64,000 nucleotides of DNA from Kineococcus rhizosphaerae. GTDB taxonomy: Bacteria; Actinomycetota; Actinomycetes; Actinomycetales; Kineococcaceae. The stretch's first letter is position 1; each line of letters begins with the position of its first letter. The stretch is from positions 806,001-870,000 of the forward strand of contig NZ_PVZF01000001.1 in assembly GCF_003002055.1 (NCBI RefSeq), written 5' to 3'. This document shows positions 45,173-54,743 of the stretch, in pieces. A program made the translations under genes and the position numbers. The notes below the pieces were generated by a model that had not been told where the DNA came from, searched no databases, and saw nothing but the letters and a program-made list of their open reading frames with translations.

Positions 45173-45757
45173 CTAGCGCTCGAACGTCACCATGAGCTCG
45201 ACCACGCGGTCCAGGAAGGCGTCCACGGGGGCCTCGCGGTACCCGCGGGCCCCGCGCCGGGGGCGGAACAGCGCGCCGCGCACGTCGTCGGCGCTCAGCG
45301 CCACCCGTCCGCCGAAGTGGTCGGCCAGCAGCGCGCACAGGGCGTCGACGTCGCGGGGGCTGTACCCGCGGCGCAGCCCGCGCGCCCGGGGGAAGCGCTC
45401 GCCCCGGCGCTCGGACAGCCGTCCCGAGACGGCCGCTGCGAGGGCGGCACGGCGCTCGGCGTAGTGCCGCTGGTCGTCCTGGGCCAGGGCGTGGTCGCGT
45501 TCGCGGCGGGCGAGGGCGTCCTCGACCTCGGCGAGCAGGGCGTCGGTGTCCTCGACGTCGTACCCGCCGAGCTGCGAGCCGAACCCGACCGCCCGGACCT
45601 GGGCCGAGGCGACCTTGCCGGCCGGCACGGCCCGGGCGAGGTGGTCGAAGAACAGGTCGACGTCGCCGACCCGGTACCCCCGGCGCAGACCCCTGGCCCG
45701 CGCCGGGCGCTCGAGGATCAGCTGCGACAGCTGCGGGCCCTCGACGTCGGTGCTCAC
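45173..45757 (-). CDS. DivIVA-domain-like protein with internal duplication
   Basis: Encodes 194 residues. Two similar blocks, [20 protein letters not shown] and [20 protein letters not shown], about 95 residues apart, each look like the short lipid-binding N-terminal motif of DivIVA (GYxxxDVD). No long coiled coil follows. Small proteins of this type sit next to rlmN in several actinobacteria. Role unknown; a link to membrane curvature or septal proteins would follow from the motif only. GTG 45757 overlaps the rlmN stop by four bases. Confidence 0.7.
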   Translation of the reverse strand: MSTDVEGPQLSQLILERPARARGLRRGYRVGDVDLFFDHLARAVPAGKVASAQVRAVGFGSQLGGYDVEDTDALLAEVEDALARRERDHALAQDDQRHYAERRAALAAAVSGRLSERRGERFPRARGLRRGYSPRDVDALCALLADHFGGRVALSADDVRGALFRPRRGARGYREAPVDAFLDRVVELMVTFER

Positions 45758-46935
45758 GCGGTGGGCTGCTCGGGTCCGATGGCCGCGAGCTGCCCGCAGG
45801 CCCCGTCGATCTCGCTGCCCCGGGTGTCGCGCACGGTCGTCGGGATGCCGCGGGCCTCCAGGGCCGCGACGAACGCCTTCTCCACCGCCGGGTCCGACGC
45901 CGTCCACTTCGAGCCCGGGGTCGGGTTCAGCGGGATCGGGTTGACGTGGACCCAGCCGCGGCCGCGGGCGTTGAGCAGCTTGCCGAGCCGGTCGGCGCGC
46001 CAGGCCTGGTCGTTGATGTCGCGGATGAGCGCGTACTCGATGCTGACGCGGCGGCCGGTGGACTCGAAGTAGCGGCGGGCCGCGTCGAGGGCCTCGCCGA
46101 CGTTCCACCGCTGGTTGATCGGCACGAGGTCGTTGCGCAGCTCGTCGTCGGGGGCGTGCAGGCTCAGGGCCAGCGTCGCGGCGATGCCCTCGGCGGCGAA
46201 CTTGTCGATCGCCGGGACGAGCCCGACGGTCGACATCGTGATGCCCCGGGCGGAGATCCCCAGGCCGTCGGGGGCGGGCTGGGTGAGCCGGCGCACGGCG
46301 GCGACCGCGGACTTGTAGTTGGCCAACGCCTCCCCCATGCCCATGAAGACGACGTTGTTCACGCGCCCCTCGCCGCCGGGGACCTCACCGCGGGCCAGGG
46401 CCCGGGAGGCGGCCGTGACCTGCTCGACGATCTCGGCCGTCGACAGGTTGCGGGTCAGCCCGGCCTGGCCGGTGGCGCAGAACGGGCAGTTCATCCCGCA
46501 GCCGGCCTGGCTGGAGATGCAGATCGTGTCGCGGTTCCGGTAGCGCATGAGCACCGACTCCACGAGGGCGCCGTCGTGCAGGCGGTACAGCGTCTTGACC
46601 GTGGTGCCCTTGTCCGCCGTCAGGGTGCGGATCCCCGTCAGCAGCGTCGGCAGCAGCGCCTCGGAGATCCTCGCGCGGCTGGCCGCGGGCAGGTCCGTCA
46701 TCTTCGCGGGGTCGTCCTCGAGCCGCTCGAACCACTGCGTGGCGAGCTGCTTGCCGCGGAACGCCTTCTCGCCCAGCGCGACCATCGCCTCCCCGCGCTC
46801 GGCGGGCTCGAGGTCGACGAAGTGCCGCGGCGGCTTGCCGCGGCGCGGGGCCGACATGACGAGCTTGCCGGGGCCGGCCGGGGCCAGCGGCAGGGGCTCG
46901 CGGGGCGGGGAGGTGAGGTCTGCGGGAGTCGACAT
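45754..46935 (-). CDS. rlmN: 23S rRNA/tRNA adenine-C2 methyltransferase RlmN
   Basis: Encodes 393 residues, a radical-SAM enzyme that methylates A2503 of 23S rRNA and A37 of some tRNAs. The cluster motif CGMNCPFC is near residue 146; the methyl-carrying Cys is in DGACGQL near the C-terminus and the partner region [10 protein letters not shown] precedes it. [12 protein letters not shown] and [18 protein letters not shown] are family blocks. About 30 extra N-terminal residues precede the core. It is 31 bases after cdsA. Confidence 0.96.
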   Translation of the reverse strand: MSTPADLTSPPREPLPLAPAGPGKLVMSAPRRGKPPRHFVDLEPAERGEAMVALGEKAFRGKQLATQWFERLEDDPAKMTDLPAASRARISEALLPTLLTGIRTLTADKGTTVKTLYRLHDGALVESVLMRYRNRDTICISSQAGCGMNCPFCATGQAGLTRNLSTAEIVEQVTAASRALARGEVPGGEGRVNNVVFMGMGEALANYKSAVAAVRRLTQPAPDGLGISARGITMSTVGLVPAIDKFAAEGIAATLALSLHAPDDELRNDLVPINQRWNVGEALDAARRYFESTGRRVSIEYALIRDINDQAWRADRLGKLLNARGRGWVHVNPIPLNPTPGSKWTASDPAVEKAFVAALEARGIPTTVRDTRGSEIDGACGQLAAIGPEQPTA

Positions 46936-46966
46936 CGTGACTCCATGGTAAGGGCGGGTGGCCCGC

Positions 46967-47827
46967 TCAGGGGCCGACGAACCACAGGAGCAGGAGGTGC
47001 ACGACGGGGGCGGCCGGCAGCAGCGAGTCCAGCCGGTCCATCACCCCGCCGTGCCCGGGCAGCAGCGTGCCCATGTCCTTGATGCCGAGGTCGCGCTTGA
47101 GCATCGACTCCGACAGGTCCCCGCCGATGGCGACGACGACGGTCACCAGCCCCAGGACCACGCCCTGCCACCAGTGACCGCCCAGGGTCAGCGGCAGCGC
47201 GATCGCCCCGGCCAGCGCCCCGACGAGCAGGGACCCGGCGCTGCCCTCCCACGACTTCTTGGGGCTGACCGAGGGGGCCATGGGGTGCTTGCCGAAGAAG
47301 ACGCCCGCCGCGTACCCGCCGACGTCGCTGCAGATGACGACGAGCACGAAGACGAGCACCCGCCAGGCGCCCTGCGTCGCGGCCAGCATGAGCATGGCGA
47401 ACCCGGCCAGCAGCGGGCCGTACGTGACGATGAAGACCCCGCCCGCGACGTCGCGGACCGCGGGGACCCGGACCTCGGAGCCGTGGTCGCCGTCACCGGC
47501 CACGAGCCGGTAGGCGACGACGGCGAAGACCGTCAGGGCGTAGGCGACGAAGAGGGTCTCCCCGCCGCCGAGGTAGGCACCCGGCAGCATGGCCAGGGTG
47601 CCCGCGACGGGCGGCAGCACGGGGACGCGCAGGTGCCGGGCCCGGAAGGCCCGCACCACCTCGATCGTCCCGTAGAGGACGGCGGCGCTGGCCAGCACGA
47701 GGAACGCCTCGCGGCGGACGAACAGGCTCGCGATGAGCACGCCGCCCATGGCCAGTCCCATGCCGATCGCGGCGGGCAGGTTGCGCCCGGCCCGCCGCGG
47801 TGGCTTGCGCGTGGTCTCGCTGGTCAC
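46967..47827 (-). CDS. cdsA: Phosphatidate cytidylyltransferase
   Basis: Encodes 286 residues with about eight membrane helices. The signature [20 protein letters not shown] near the C-terminal third and [10 protein letters not shown] identify CdsA, which makes CDP-diacylglycerol, the precursor of all phospholipids. A positively charged N-terminus (KPPRRAGRN) precedes the first helix. It lies between frr and rlmN in the standard order and starts at GTG 47827. Confidence 0.94.
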   Translation of the reverse strand: MTSETTRKPPRRAGRNLPAAIGMGLAMGGVLIASLFVRREAFLVLASAAVLYGTIEVVRAFRARHLRVPVLPPVAGTLAMLPGAYLGGGETLFVAYALTVFAVVAYRLVAGDGDHGSEVRVPAVRDVAGGVFIVTYGPLLAGFAMLMLAATQGAWRVLVFVLVVICSDVGGYAAGVFFGKHPMAPSVSPKKSWEGSAGSLLVGALAGAIALPLTLGGHWWQGVVLGLVTVVVAIGGDLSESMLKRDLGIKDMGTLLPGHGGVMDRLDSLLPAAPVVHLLLLWFVGP

Positions 47828-47850
47828 GGTTCGAGGTCGCCGGTGGGTCC

Positions 47851-48408
47851 TCAGACGGCGAGGAGCTCGGCTTCCTTGTTCTTCAGCAGCTCGTCGACGG
47901 CGTCGACGTGCTTCTTGGTGACCGACTCCAGCTCCTTCTCGGCCCGGCCCACCTCGTCCTCACCGGCTTCGCCGTCCTTGACGATGCGGTCGAGCTCCTC
48001 CTTGGCGCGGCGACGGACGTTGCGCAGCGAGACGCGGGCGTCCTCGGCCTTGGAGCGGGCGAGCTTGATGTAGTCCTTGCGGCGTTCCTCGGTCAGCTGC
48101 GGCAGCACGATCCGGATGACGTTGCCGTCGTTGCTCGGGTTGACGCCGAGGTCGGAGTTGCGCAGCGCCTTCTCGATCTCCCCCATCGCCCCGCGGTCGA
48201 AGGGGGTGATGAGGACCGAGCGGGCCTCGGGGATCTGGAAGCTGGCCAGCTGCTGCAGCGGGGTGGGCGCGCCGTAGTAGTCCACCAGGATCTTGAAGAA
48301 CATCGCCGCGTTCGCCCGGCCGGTGCGGATCGCCCCGAAGTCCTCCTTGGCGACCTCGACCGCCTTTTCCATCTTCTCCTCGGCCTCGAGGAGGGTGTCG
48401 TCGATCAC
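47851..48408 (-). CDS. frr: Ribosome recycling factor
   Basis: Encodes 185 residues of the two-domain RRF fold: long helical bundle ([20 protein letters not shown]) and small domain ([20 protein letters not shown]). RRF with EF-G splits post-termination ribosomes. It follows pyrH by 57 bases, as in most bacteria. Confidence 0.97.
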   Translation of the reverse strand: MIDDTLLEAEEKMEKAVEVAKEDFGAIRTGRANAAMFFKILVDYYGAPTPLQQLASFQIPEARSVLITPFDRGAMGEIEKALRNSDLGVNPSNDGNVIRIVLPQLTEERRKDYIKLARSKAEDARVSLRNVRRRAKEELDRIVKDGEAGEDEVGRAEKELESVTKKHVDAVDELLKNKEAELLAV

Positions 48409-48465
48409 GGTGGTCCCTTCGTCCTTCGTGCAGTCGCCGCAGGCCCGGCACGGACTGGCTGAGCG

Positions 48466-49227
48466 TCAGTCCGCGATCACCTGCGTGCCGATCCTCTCAC
48501 CCCGCAGGGCACGGGCCACGCCCTGGCCCTCCATCCCGAAGACCATCATCGGCAGGCGGTTGTCCATGCACAGGCTGAAGGCGGTCTGGTCGACGACGCG
48601 CAGGTTCTTCCGCATCGCCTCCGCGTAGCTGATCGTGTCGATCTTGGTGGCGGCCGGATCGGTGCGCGGGTCGCCCGTGTAGACGCCGTCGACGCCGTTC
48701 TTGGCCATCAGCACCGCGTCGGCGCGCACCTCGAGCGCGCGCTGGGCCGCGACGGTGTCGGTGGAGAAGTACGGCATGCCGGCGCCCGCACCGAAGATCA
48801 CGACACGGCCCTTCTCCATGTGCCGGATGGCGCGCCGCGGGATGTACGGCTCGGCGACCTGGCCCATCGTGATGGCGGTCTGCACGCGGGTCTGGACGCC
48901 GGCCTGCTCCAGGAAGTCCTGCAGGGCCAGGGCGTTCATGACCGTCCCGAGCATGCCCATGTAGTCGGCGCGGCTGCGCTCCATGCCGCGCTGCGACAGC
49001 TCGGCGCCGCGGAAGAAGTTGCCGCCGCCGACGACGATCGCGACCTGGACGCCCTCCTTGACGGGACCGGCGATCTCGCGGGCCACCTGGGCGATGACGT
49101 CGGGGTCGACGCCGACCTGGCCGTTGCCGAAGAACTCCCCCGACAGCTTCAGGAGCACGCGCTGGTACGCGGGCCGCGGGTGGACGGTCCCGGCCTCGAG
49201 GTCGACGGTCAGGCTGGGCTCGCTCAC
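48466..49227 (-). CDS. pyrH: Uridylate kinase (UMP kinase)
   Basis: Encodes 253 residues of the amino-acid-kinase fold: [11 protein letters not shown] for [23 protein letters not shown] for UMP/GTP, and [15 protein letters not shown]. It makes UDP from UMP. The start codon is GTG 49227. A strong hairpin separates it from tsf upstream, so it may also have its own promoter in the 167-base gap. Confidence 0.97.
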   Translation of the reverse strand: MSEPSLTVDLEAGTVHPRPAYQRVLLKLSGEFFGNGQVGVDPDVIAQVAREIAGPVKEGVQVAIVVGGGNFFRGAELSQRGMERSRADYMGMLGTVMNALALQDFLEQAGVQTRVQTAITMGQVAEPYIPRRAIRHMEKGRVVIFGAGAGMPYFSTDTVAAQRALEVRADAVLMAKNGVDGVYTGDPRTDPAATKIDTISYAEAMRKNLRVVDQTAFSLCMDNRLPMMVFGMEGQGVARALRGERIGTQVIAD

Positions 49228-49337
49228 GCGGGGGCTCCTCGGGTGTGGGTGCGGGGGGGCGTCAGATCTCGGGCAGTCTGCCCCAGTCGGGTGGTGGAGG
49301 TCACGCTGGGTGCACCGCGACTGCTCCGGACGTGCGA

Positions 49338-49372
49338 ACGGGGTGGGGGGACCGCTGGTCCCCCCACCCCGT
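49338..49372 (-). terminator. Hairpin after tsf
   Basis: Perfect 16-base inverted repeat ACGGGGTGGGGGGACC / GGTCCCCCCACCCCGT with a GCT loop, 22 bases downstream of the tsf stop. Likely ends the rpsB-tsf transcript before pyrH. Confidence 0.8.
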
Positions 49373-49394
49373 CACGTCGTCGTGCGGGTCGTCC

Positions 49395-50222
49395 TCAGAC
49401 GCCGGCCCGGAAGCGGGCGAACGCGGTCACCTGGGCGCCGGCGTCGGCCAGCAGCTTGGTGATCGTGACCTTCTGGTCCTTGGCGAACGGCTGCTCGAGC
49501 AGGACGTTGTCCTTGAAGAAGGAGTTGACGCGACCCTCGACGATCTTGGGCAGCGCGGCCTCGGGCTTCTTCTCCTCGCGCGCGGTCTCCTCGGCGATGC
49601 GGCGCTCGGACTCGACCTTCTCGGCCGGGACCTCGTCGCGGGTGAGGTAGGTCGGGCTCATCGCGGCGGTGTGCATGGCGATGTCCTTGCCCAGGGCGTC
49701 GTTGTCGACGTCGAGGGCGACGAGGACACCGATGGTCGGGGGCAGGTCGGTGGCGGTGCGGTGCAGGTACGCCGAGACGTGCTTGCCCTCGATGCGCGCG
49801 ACGTTGGGGACGAGGATCTTCTCGCCCATCGTGGCGTTGGCCTCGTCGAGGACGGACTGGACGGTCTTGCCGTCGATCTCGGAGGCGAGCAGGGCGGCGG
49901 AGTCGGTCGCGCCGACGGCCACGGCCTGGGCCAGCACCTGCTCGGCCAGGGCCACGAAGCCCTCGGACTTGGCGACGAAGTCGGTCTCGCAGTTGACCTG
50001 GACCATGACGCCGAGGCCACCGTCCACGTGCACGGCCACGAGGCCGTTGGAGGCGTCGCGGTCGGCGCGCTTGGCGACGCCCTTCTGGCCCTTGATGCGC
50101 AGCAGCTCGATGGCCTTCTCGACGTCGCCGTCGGTCTCCACCAGGGCGTTCTTGCAGTCGAGCATGCCGGCGCCGGTCTTCTCGCGCAGCGCCTTGACGT
50201 CAGCGGCGGTGTACGCAGCCAC
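49395..50222 (-). CDS. tsf: Elongation factor Ts
   Basis: Encodes 275 residues. AAYTAADVKALREKTGAGML and DCKNALVETDGDVEKAIELL form the N-terminal UBA-like domain; VNCETDFVAKSEGFVALAEQ contains the TDFVA motif that contacts EF-Tu for nucleotide exchange. GTG 50222 has AGAGGAA seven bases upstream. It follows rpsB by 120 bases that contain a hairpin. Confidence 0.96.
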   Translation of the reverse strand: MAAYTAADVKALREKTGAGMLDCKNALVETDGDVEKAIELLRIKGQKGVAKRADRDASNGLVAVHVDGGLGVMVQVNCETDFVAKSEGFVALAEQVLAQAVAVGATDSAALLASEIDGKTVQSVLDEANATMGEKILVPNVARIEGKHVSAYLHRTATDLPPTIGVLVALDVDNDALGKDIAMHTAAMSPTYLTRDEVPAEKVESERRIAEETAREEKKPEAALPKIVEGRVNSFFKDNVLLEQPFAKDQKVTITKLLADAGAQVTAFARFRAGV

Positions 50223-50278
50223 GGTCGTTCCTCTCGTCGATTCCGTGAACTTCTTCTCGTGCTGGGGCAGGACGTGCG

Positions 50279-50310
50279 GACGCCCCGGGCCTGGGAGGGC
50301 CCGGGGCGTC
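50279..50310 (-). terminator. Hairpin between rpsB and tsf
   Basis: GACGCCCCGGGCC / GGCCCGGGGCGTC, a perfect 13-base stem with a 6-base loop, 32 bases after rpsB. It may be a partial terminator or an RNA-stabilising structure setting the rpsB to tsf ratio; a weaker ACAGG/CCTGT dyad is next to it. Confidence 0.6.
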
Positions 50311-50342
50311 ACCACAGGCGTCCTGTGTCAGTGCTGGGTCGC

Positions 50343-51269
50343 TCAGACCTGGGCGGGAGCCTCAGTGGTCTCCTCGGCCGGCGCCTCGACGGCGTCGCCC
50401 TCGGTGGCGGCGGCCTCGGCCGGCTGACCCTCGGCGGCCTCGGCGGCAGCGGCCTCGGGGGCGGTGGAGCCCTCGGCGGTCGCGGCGGACTCGGAGCCAC
50501 CGGTCTGCTCACCCTCGTTGCCGGCGAGCAGGTCCTGCTCCCAGGCGGCGAGCGGCTCGGCCGCCTCGCCCTTGCCACCGTGACGGACCTGCAGGCCCTC
50601 GGCGACGGCGTCGGCGATGACCCGGGTCAGCAGCGTGACGGAACGGATGGCGTCGTCGTTGCCGGGGATCCGGTAGTCGACGTCGTCCGGGTCGCAGTTG
50701 GAGTCCAGGATCGCGACGACCGGGATGTTCAGCTTCTTCGCCTCGTCGACCGCGAGGTGCTCCTTGTTCGTGTCGACGATCCAGACCGCGGAGGGGACCT
50801 TGGTCATGTCGCGGATGCCGCCCAGGGTCTTGGTCAGCTTGTCGTACTCGCGACGCAGGACGAGCAGTTCCTTCTTCGTCAGACCGGAGGCGGCGACGTC
50901 GTCGAAGTCGACCTGCTCCAGCTCGCGCATGCGGGAGATCCGCTTGCTGACGGTCTGGAAGTTGGTCAGCATGCCGCCGAGCCAGCGCTGGTTGACGTAG
51001 GGCATGCCCACGCGCGCGGCCTGCTCGGCGATGGACTCCTGAGCCTGCTTCTTCGTGCCGATGAACAGGATCGAGCCGCCGTGGGCGACGGTCTCCTTGA
51101 CGAAGTCGTAGGCGCGGTCGATGAACGACAGCGACTGCTGCAGGTCGATGATGTAGATGCCGTTGCGCTCGGTGAAGAGGAAGCGCTTCATCTTGGGGTT
51201 CCAGCGACGGGTCTGGTGTCCGAAGTGCACACCGGACTCGAGCAGCTGGCGCATCGTCACGACGGCCAT
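50343..51269 (-). CDS. rpsB: 30S ribosomal protein S2
   Basis: Encodes 308 residues. [39 protein letters not shown] and [20 protein letters not shown] are S2 landmarks. The C-terminal 55 or so residues are an Ala/Glu/Pro-rich acidic tail, usual in actinobacteria. ATG 51269 is preceded by GGAGGACC. It heads the rpsB-tsf operon and has a long, structured leader. Confidence 0.97.
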   Translation of the reverse strand: MAVVTMRQLLESGVHFGHQTRRWNPKMKRFLFTERNGIYIIDLQQSLSFIDRAYDFVKETVAHGGSILFIGTKKQAQESIAEQAARVGMPYVNQRWLGGMLTNFQTVSKRISRMRELEQVDFDDVAASGLTKKELLVLRREYDKLTKTLGGIRDMTKVPSAVWIVDTNKEHLAVDEAKKLNIPVVAILDSNCDPDDVDYRIPGNDDAIRSVTLLTRVIADAVAEGLQVRHGGKGEAAEPLAAWEQDLLAGNEGEQTGGSESAATAEGSTAPEAAAAEAAEGQPAEAAATEGDAVEAPAEETTEAPAQV

Positions 51270-51519
51270 GGGTGGTCCTCCTCGTGCCGGCCCCGGTCGG
51301 GGCCGATCGGTTCTGTCGTCGCGAGCCGGCCGGCTCGCACGCCTGGCCCCCCGAGCGCACCCGACCGCCGGGCTGACCCGGTGGACCGAGAGGGTGCTCC
51401 CCCCGGCGAGGACGCCGGGAACGGGGGACGCGATGTCACCCTGGACAGGCCCCCCCGACCGAAGGCTCGACTGAACGTTCGGCAGGAGGACGCGCACCGG
51501 GTGCCCGCCTAGTCTACGA
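51270..51519 (-). promoter_or_regulatory. Structured rpsB leader with three hairpins
   Basis: The region before rpsB can form three perfect hairpins: 51288-51305 (CGGCCCC/GGGGCCG), 51321-51338 (GCGAGCCGG/CCGGCTCGC, a loopless palindrome) and 51402-51419 (CCCGGCG/CGCCGGG). A -10-like TAGACT on the minus strand (51516-51511) would give a leader of roughly 230 bases; its -35 is poor. S2 represses rpsB-tsf through leader RNA in Escherichia coli; a similar function is inferred here. Confidence 0.5.
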
Positions 51520-51522
51520 CGC

Positions 51523-52743
51523 GTGAGCACTGGTCTCGACCGCAGCGCGTCCCCCGCCCCCGCGAGCCCCGGCCCGGTGGCCCGGATGCGCCGCTTCGGG
51601 CCGACGGTCTTCGCGGAGATGTCCGCGCTGGCCCTGCGCACGGGGGCGGTCAACCTGGGTCAGGGTTTCCCCGACGCCGACGGTCCGGCGTCGCTGCTCG
51701 AGGACGCGGTGACGGCGATCCGCACGGGCCGCAACCAGTACCCGCCGGGCGTGGGCGTGCCCGCCCTGCTGGAGGCGGTGGCCGCCCACCAGCGCCGCTT
51801 CTACGGCCTGGACCTGGACCCGGGCTCGCAGGTGCTGGTGACGGCGGGCGCCACCGAGGCCGTCGCCGCGAGCGTGCTGGCCCTGGTCGAACCGGGCGAC
51901 GAGGTCGTCGTGCTGGAACCGTTCTACGACTCCTACCCGGCCGCGATCGCGCTGGCCGGGGCCGTCCAGCGGTCCGTGCCGCTGCTGCCGGGCCCGGACG
52001 GCTTCGTCCTGGACCGCGCGGGTCTGCGGGCCGCGTTCTCCGGGCGCACGCGCGTGGTGCTGCTCAACACCCCGCACAACCCGACGGGGGCGGTGCTCAC
52101 CGCCGACGACCTGGCCGCCGTCGCGGCCCTGGCCGTCGAGTTCGACGCCGTCGTGGTCACCGACGAGGTCTACGAGCACCTGGTCTTCGACGGCCGCGCC
52201 CACACCCCGATCGCGACGCTGCCGGGGATGGCCGGGCGGACGCTGACGGTGTCCTCGGCCGGCAAGACGTTCTCGGTCACGGGCTGGAAGGTCGGCTGGG
52301 TCACCGGACCGGCCCCGCTGGTCTCGGCGGTGCGCACCGTCAAGCAGTTCCTCACCTACGTCAACGCCGGTCCCTTCCAGCCGGCCGTCGCGAACGCGCT
52401 CGCCCTGCCCGACGCGTTCTACGCCGATCTCGCCGGGGACCTGCAGCGACGGCGCGACCTGCTCGTCGAGGGGCTGCGCGCGGCCGGGTTCGCCGTCCCG
52501 GTCCCGGCCGGGACGTACTTCGTGGTGGCCGACCCCCGGCCGCTGGGCTTCACCGACGGCACGGACCTCTGCCGGCGCCTGCCCGAGCTCGCCGGGGTGG
52601 TCGGGGTGCCGGTCTCGGCGTTCTGCGACGCCGGATCGGTCGCGGCGCGGGCGGCGGAACCCCTGGTGCGGTTCACGTTCTGCAAGTCCGACGCCGTGCT
52701 GCACGAGGCCGTCGAGCGCCTGCAGGCGCTGCGGTCGAGGTGA
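51523..52743 (+). CDS. Class-I/II PLP aminotransferase (DapC/kynurenine-aminotransferase-like)
   Basis: Encodes 406 residues of fold-type-I aminotransferases. The PLP Lys is in [28 protein letters not shown] and [13 protein letters not shown] are cofactor motifs; [13 protein letters not shown] opens the domain. The pattern is that of the group annotated as N-succinyldiaminopimelate aminotransferase DapC in mycobacteria and as kynurenine/glutamine transaminase elsewhere. Either is possible; no lysine-pathway gene is adjacent. Start at GTG 51523, close to the divergent rpsB promoter. Its end overlaps the next gene by four bases. Confidence 0.82.
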   Translation: MSTGLDRSASPAPASPGPVARMRRFGPTVFAEMSALALRTGAVNLGQGFPDADGPASLLEDAVTAIRTGRNQYPPGVGVPALLEAVAAHQRRFYGLDLDPGSQVLVTAGATEAVAASVLALVEPGDEVVVLEPFYDSYPAAIALAGAVQRSVPLLPGPDGFVLDRAGLRAAFSGRTRVVLLNTPHNPTGAVLTADDLAAVAALAVEFDAVVVTDEVYEHLVFDGRAHTPIATLPGMAGRTLTVSSAGKTFSVTGWKVGWVTGPAPLVSAVRTVKQFLTYVNAGPFQPAVANALALPDAFYADLAGDLQRRRDLLVEGLRAAGFAVPVPAGTYFVVADPRPLGFTDGTDLCRRLPELAGVVGVPVSAFCDAGSVAARAAEPLVRFTFCKSDAVLHEAVERLQALRSR

Positions 52744-53087
52744 CGGCGGACGCGGGGCTGCGGGCGGTCCTGGAGGCCGAGCGCGCCGGGGCCGCCGCGC
52801 GGCTGGCGGGGCTGGAGCGCGAGCTGGCCAGCGCCCTGGAGGTCGCCGCCGAGGGCGGCGCCGACGACGAGCACGACCCGGAGGGGTCGACGACGGCGTT
52901 CGAGCGGGCGCAGACGGCGGCCGTGCTGGAGCAGGTCCGGGACCGGCTGGCCGCCCTCGACGACGCCCTCACCCGGGTCGGGGAGCCGGGGTTCGGGACC
53001 TGCACCGGGTGCGGCCGGCCGATCGCCGCGGAGCGGCTGGCGGTGCGGCCCTGGGCCACGACCTGCGTGGTGTGCGCCGCCCGCTGA
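52740..53087 (+). CDS. TraR/DksA-type zinc-finger protein
   Basis: Encodes 115 residues: a helical hairpin rich in Ala/Glu, then a four-cysteine zinc finger (GTCTGCGRPIAAERL and TTCVVCAAR). Such proteins reach into the RNA polymerase secondary channel or act as small regulators. DPEGSTTAFERAQTAAVLEQ is typical of actinobacterial members. GTG 52740 overlaps the aminotransferase stop, so the pair is coupled. Confidence 0.88.
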   Translation: MTADAGLRAVLEAERAGAAARLAGLERELASALEVAAEGGADDEHDPEGSTTAFERAQTAAVLEQVRDRLAALDDALTRVGEPGFGTCTGCGRPIAAERLAVRPWATTCVVCAAR

Positions 53088-53191
53088 GGACGGGTGGGGG
53101 GCCGTGACGTCGCGGTCTCCACAGGGGGCCGTCGTCCCCAGCGGCCCACCGGGCGGCCCCGAGGTGCCCGCGGCGCGACGAGGGTGTCCTC

Positions 53192-53713
53192 GTGATGGGT
53201 TCCACCGCGCTGACGGCCCTGGTCCCGCTCGCCGCCGCCGGGCTGGCGGCGGTCGTGCTGGCCCCGCCCGCTCCCGCACCGGCGGCGAGCGCGCCCGCGG
53301 CCCCCGCCGCCTGGGCGTGGCCGCTCGAACCGCCACGGGTGGTGCGCGGGTTCGACGACGTGGCCCGCTACGCGGCGGGGCACCGCGGTGTCGACCTCGC
53401 CGCGGCGCCGGGGCAGCCCGTGCGGGCGGTCGCCGCGGGCCAGGTGTCCTTCGCGGGGCGGGTCGCGGGTCGCGGTGTCGTCGTGGTCGTGCACGACGAC
53501 GGGCTGCGCACGACGTACGAACCCGTCGAGGCGGGTGTCGCGGCGGGTGCCCGGGTGGTCGCCGGCGGGCCGCTGGGCTCCGTGGCGCCCGCCCCGGCGC
53601 ACTGCGTGACGACGTGCCTGCACCTGGGGCTGCGCGACGGCGAGGTCTACCTCGACCCCTCGTCGCGCCTGCGCGCCCCCGCTCCCGTGCTGCTGCCCCT
53701 GGGCAGGCCGTGA
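53192..53713 (+). CDS. M23-family peptidase (LytM-like), exported
   Basis: Encodes 173 residues. An N-terminal signal segment (ALVPLAAAGLAAVVLAPPAP) precedes a compact M23 domain: WPLEPPRVVRGFDD, HRGVDLAAAPGQPV (His and Asp zinc ligands) and CLHLGLRDGEVYLDP. The usual HxH motif reads Cys-Leu-His, so the first His is replaced, a variation known from actinobacterial M23 proteins. It may be a weak or inactive peptidoglycan hydrolase. GTG 53192 is followed directly by an ATG. It is convergent with the sigma factor gene. Confidence 0.85.
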   Translation: MMGSTALTALVPLAAAGLAAVVLAPPAPAPAASAPAAPAAWAWPLEPPRVVRGFDDVARYAAGHRGVDLAAAPGQPVRAVAAGQVSFAGRVAGRGVVVVVHDDGLRTTYEPVEAGVAAGARVVAGGPLGSVAPAPAHCVTTCLHLGLRDGEVYLDPSSRLRAPAPVLLPLGRP

Positions 53714-53717
53714 ACCG

Positions 53718-54722
53718 TCAGCTGACGTCGGACAGCTTGCCCCGCAGCTGCAGCACGGCCTTGGTGTGCATCTGGCAGATGCGCGACTCGGTGACGCCGA
53801 GGACGCGGCCGATCTCGGCCAGGGTCAGCCCCTCGTAGTAGTAGAGGGTGACGACGATCTTCTCGCGCTCGGGCAGCTGGTTGATGGCCCGCGAGAGCAG
53901 GAACTTCGTCTCCTCGCTCTCGAACGCCGCGACCGGGTCCTCGGCCTTGGTGTCCTCCAGGGTGTCGACGAGGGAGAGCTTGTCGCCCTTCTCCCCCGAG
54001 ACGCTCAGCAGCTCGTCCAGCGCGACGACGTTGACGTAGGAGACCTGGCTGAAGATGTGGTGCAGGTCCGGCAGCGGGATGCCCATGCGCTCGGCGACCT
54101 CGGCCTCGGTGGGGGTGCGGTGCAGCTCCCCCTCCAGGGTGGCGTAGGTGCGCTCGACCTCGCGGGCCTTGCTGCGCACCGACCGCGGGATCCAGTCGAT
54201 GGCGCGCAGCTCGTCGATGATGGCGCCGCGGATGCGCGAGATCGCGTAGGTCTCGAACTTGATGGCGCGTTCGATGTCGAACTTCTCGATGGCGTCGATG
54301 AGCCCGAAGATCCCGTACGAGACGAGGTCGGCCTGCTCGATGTTGGGCGGCAGCCCCACGCCCACGCGCCCGGCCACGTACTTGACCAGGGGCGAGTAGT
54401 GCATGATCAGCTTCTCGCGGACGTAGGGGTCCGCCGAGGCCTTGAACTCCTCCCACATGGCGCGCAGGGCGGCCTCGGCGGCCTCCTGCTCGGGGGTGGA
54501 CGGTCCCTTGCCCTTGCGACTGGTGAACCGGGCGTTCGCCTGGGGCCGGCCTGCCGGCTGGACCTCCTCGGCGGTGGTCTCCGACGCGGTGTCGGTGGAC
54601 TGCTGCTCGGTCGTGCCGGTGGTGTCGATGCCGCGCTCCTCACCCTCGTCGACCACTCGCAGCGCGGACGCGTCGTCCGTCTGCGCGGTGGAGGCACGTT
54701 CGCGCCCTGCTCCTGGTTCCAC
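53718..54722 (-). CDS. whiG: RNA polymerase sigma factor, FliA/WhiG type
   Basis: Encodes 334 residues. About 75 unstructured N-terminal residues precede sigma regions 2 ([58 protein letters not shown]), 3 and 4 ([20 protein letters not shown]). The layout matches WhiG of streptomycetes and FliA of motile bacteria. In motile actinobacteria it would drive flagellar or sporulation genes. GTG 54722 is the start. No anti-sigma gene is next to it. Confidence 0.92.
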   Translation of the reverse strand: MEPGAGRERASTAQTDDASALRVVDEGEERGIDTTGTTEQQSTDTASETTAEEVQPAGRPQANARFTSRKGKGPSTPEQEAAEAALRAMWEEFKASADPYVREKLIMHYSPLVKYVAGRVGVGLPPNIEQADLVSYGIFGLIDAIEKFDIERAIKFETYAISRIRGAIIDELRAIDWIPRSVRSKAREVERTYATLEGELHRTPTEAEVAERMGIPLPDLHHIFSQVSYVNVVALDELLSVSGEKGDKLSLVDTLEDTKAEDPVAAFESEETKFLLSRAINQLPEREKIVVTLYYYEGLTLAEIGRVLGVTESRICQMHTKAVLQLRGKLSDVS

Positions 54723-54743
54723 CGTGGTCCTCCCCCCGGATCG

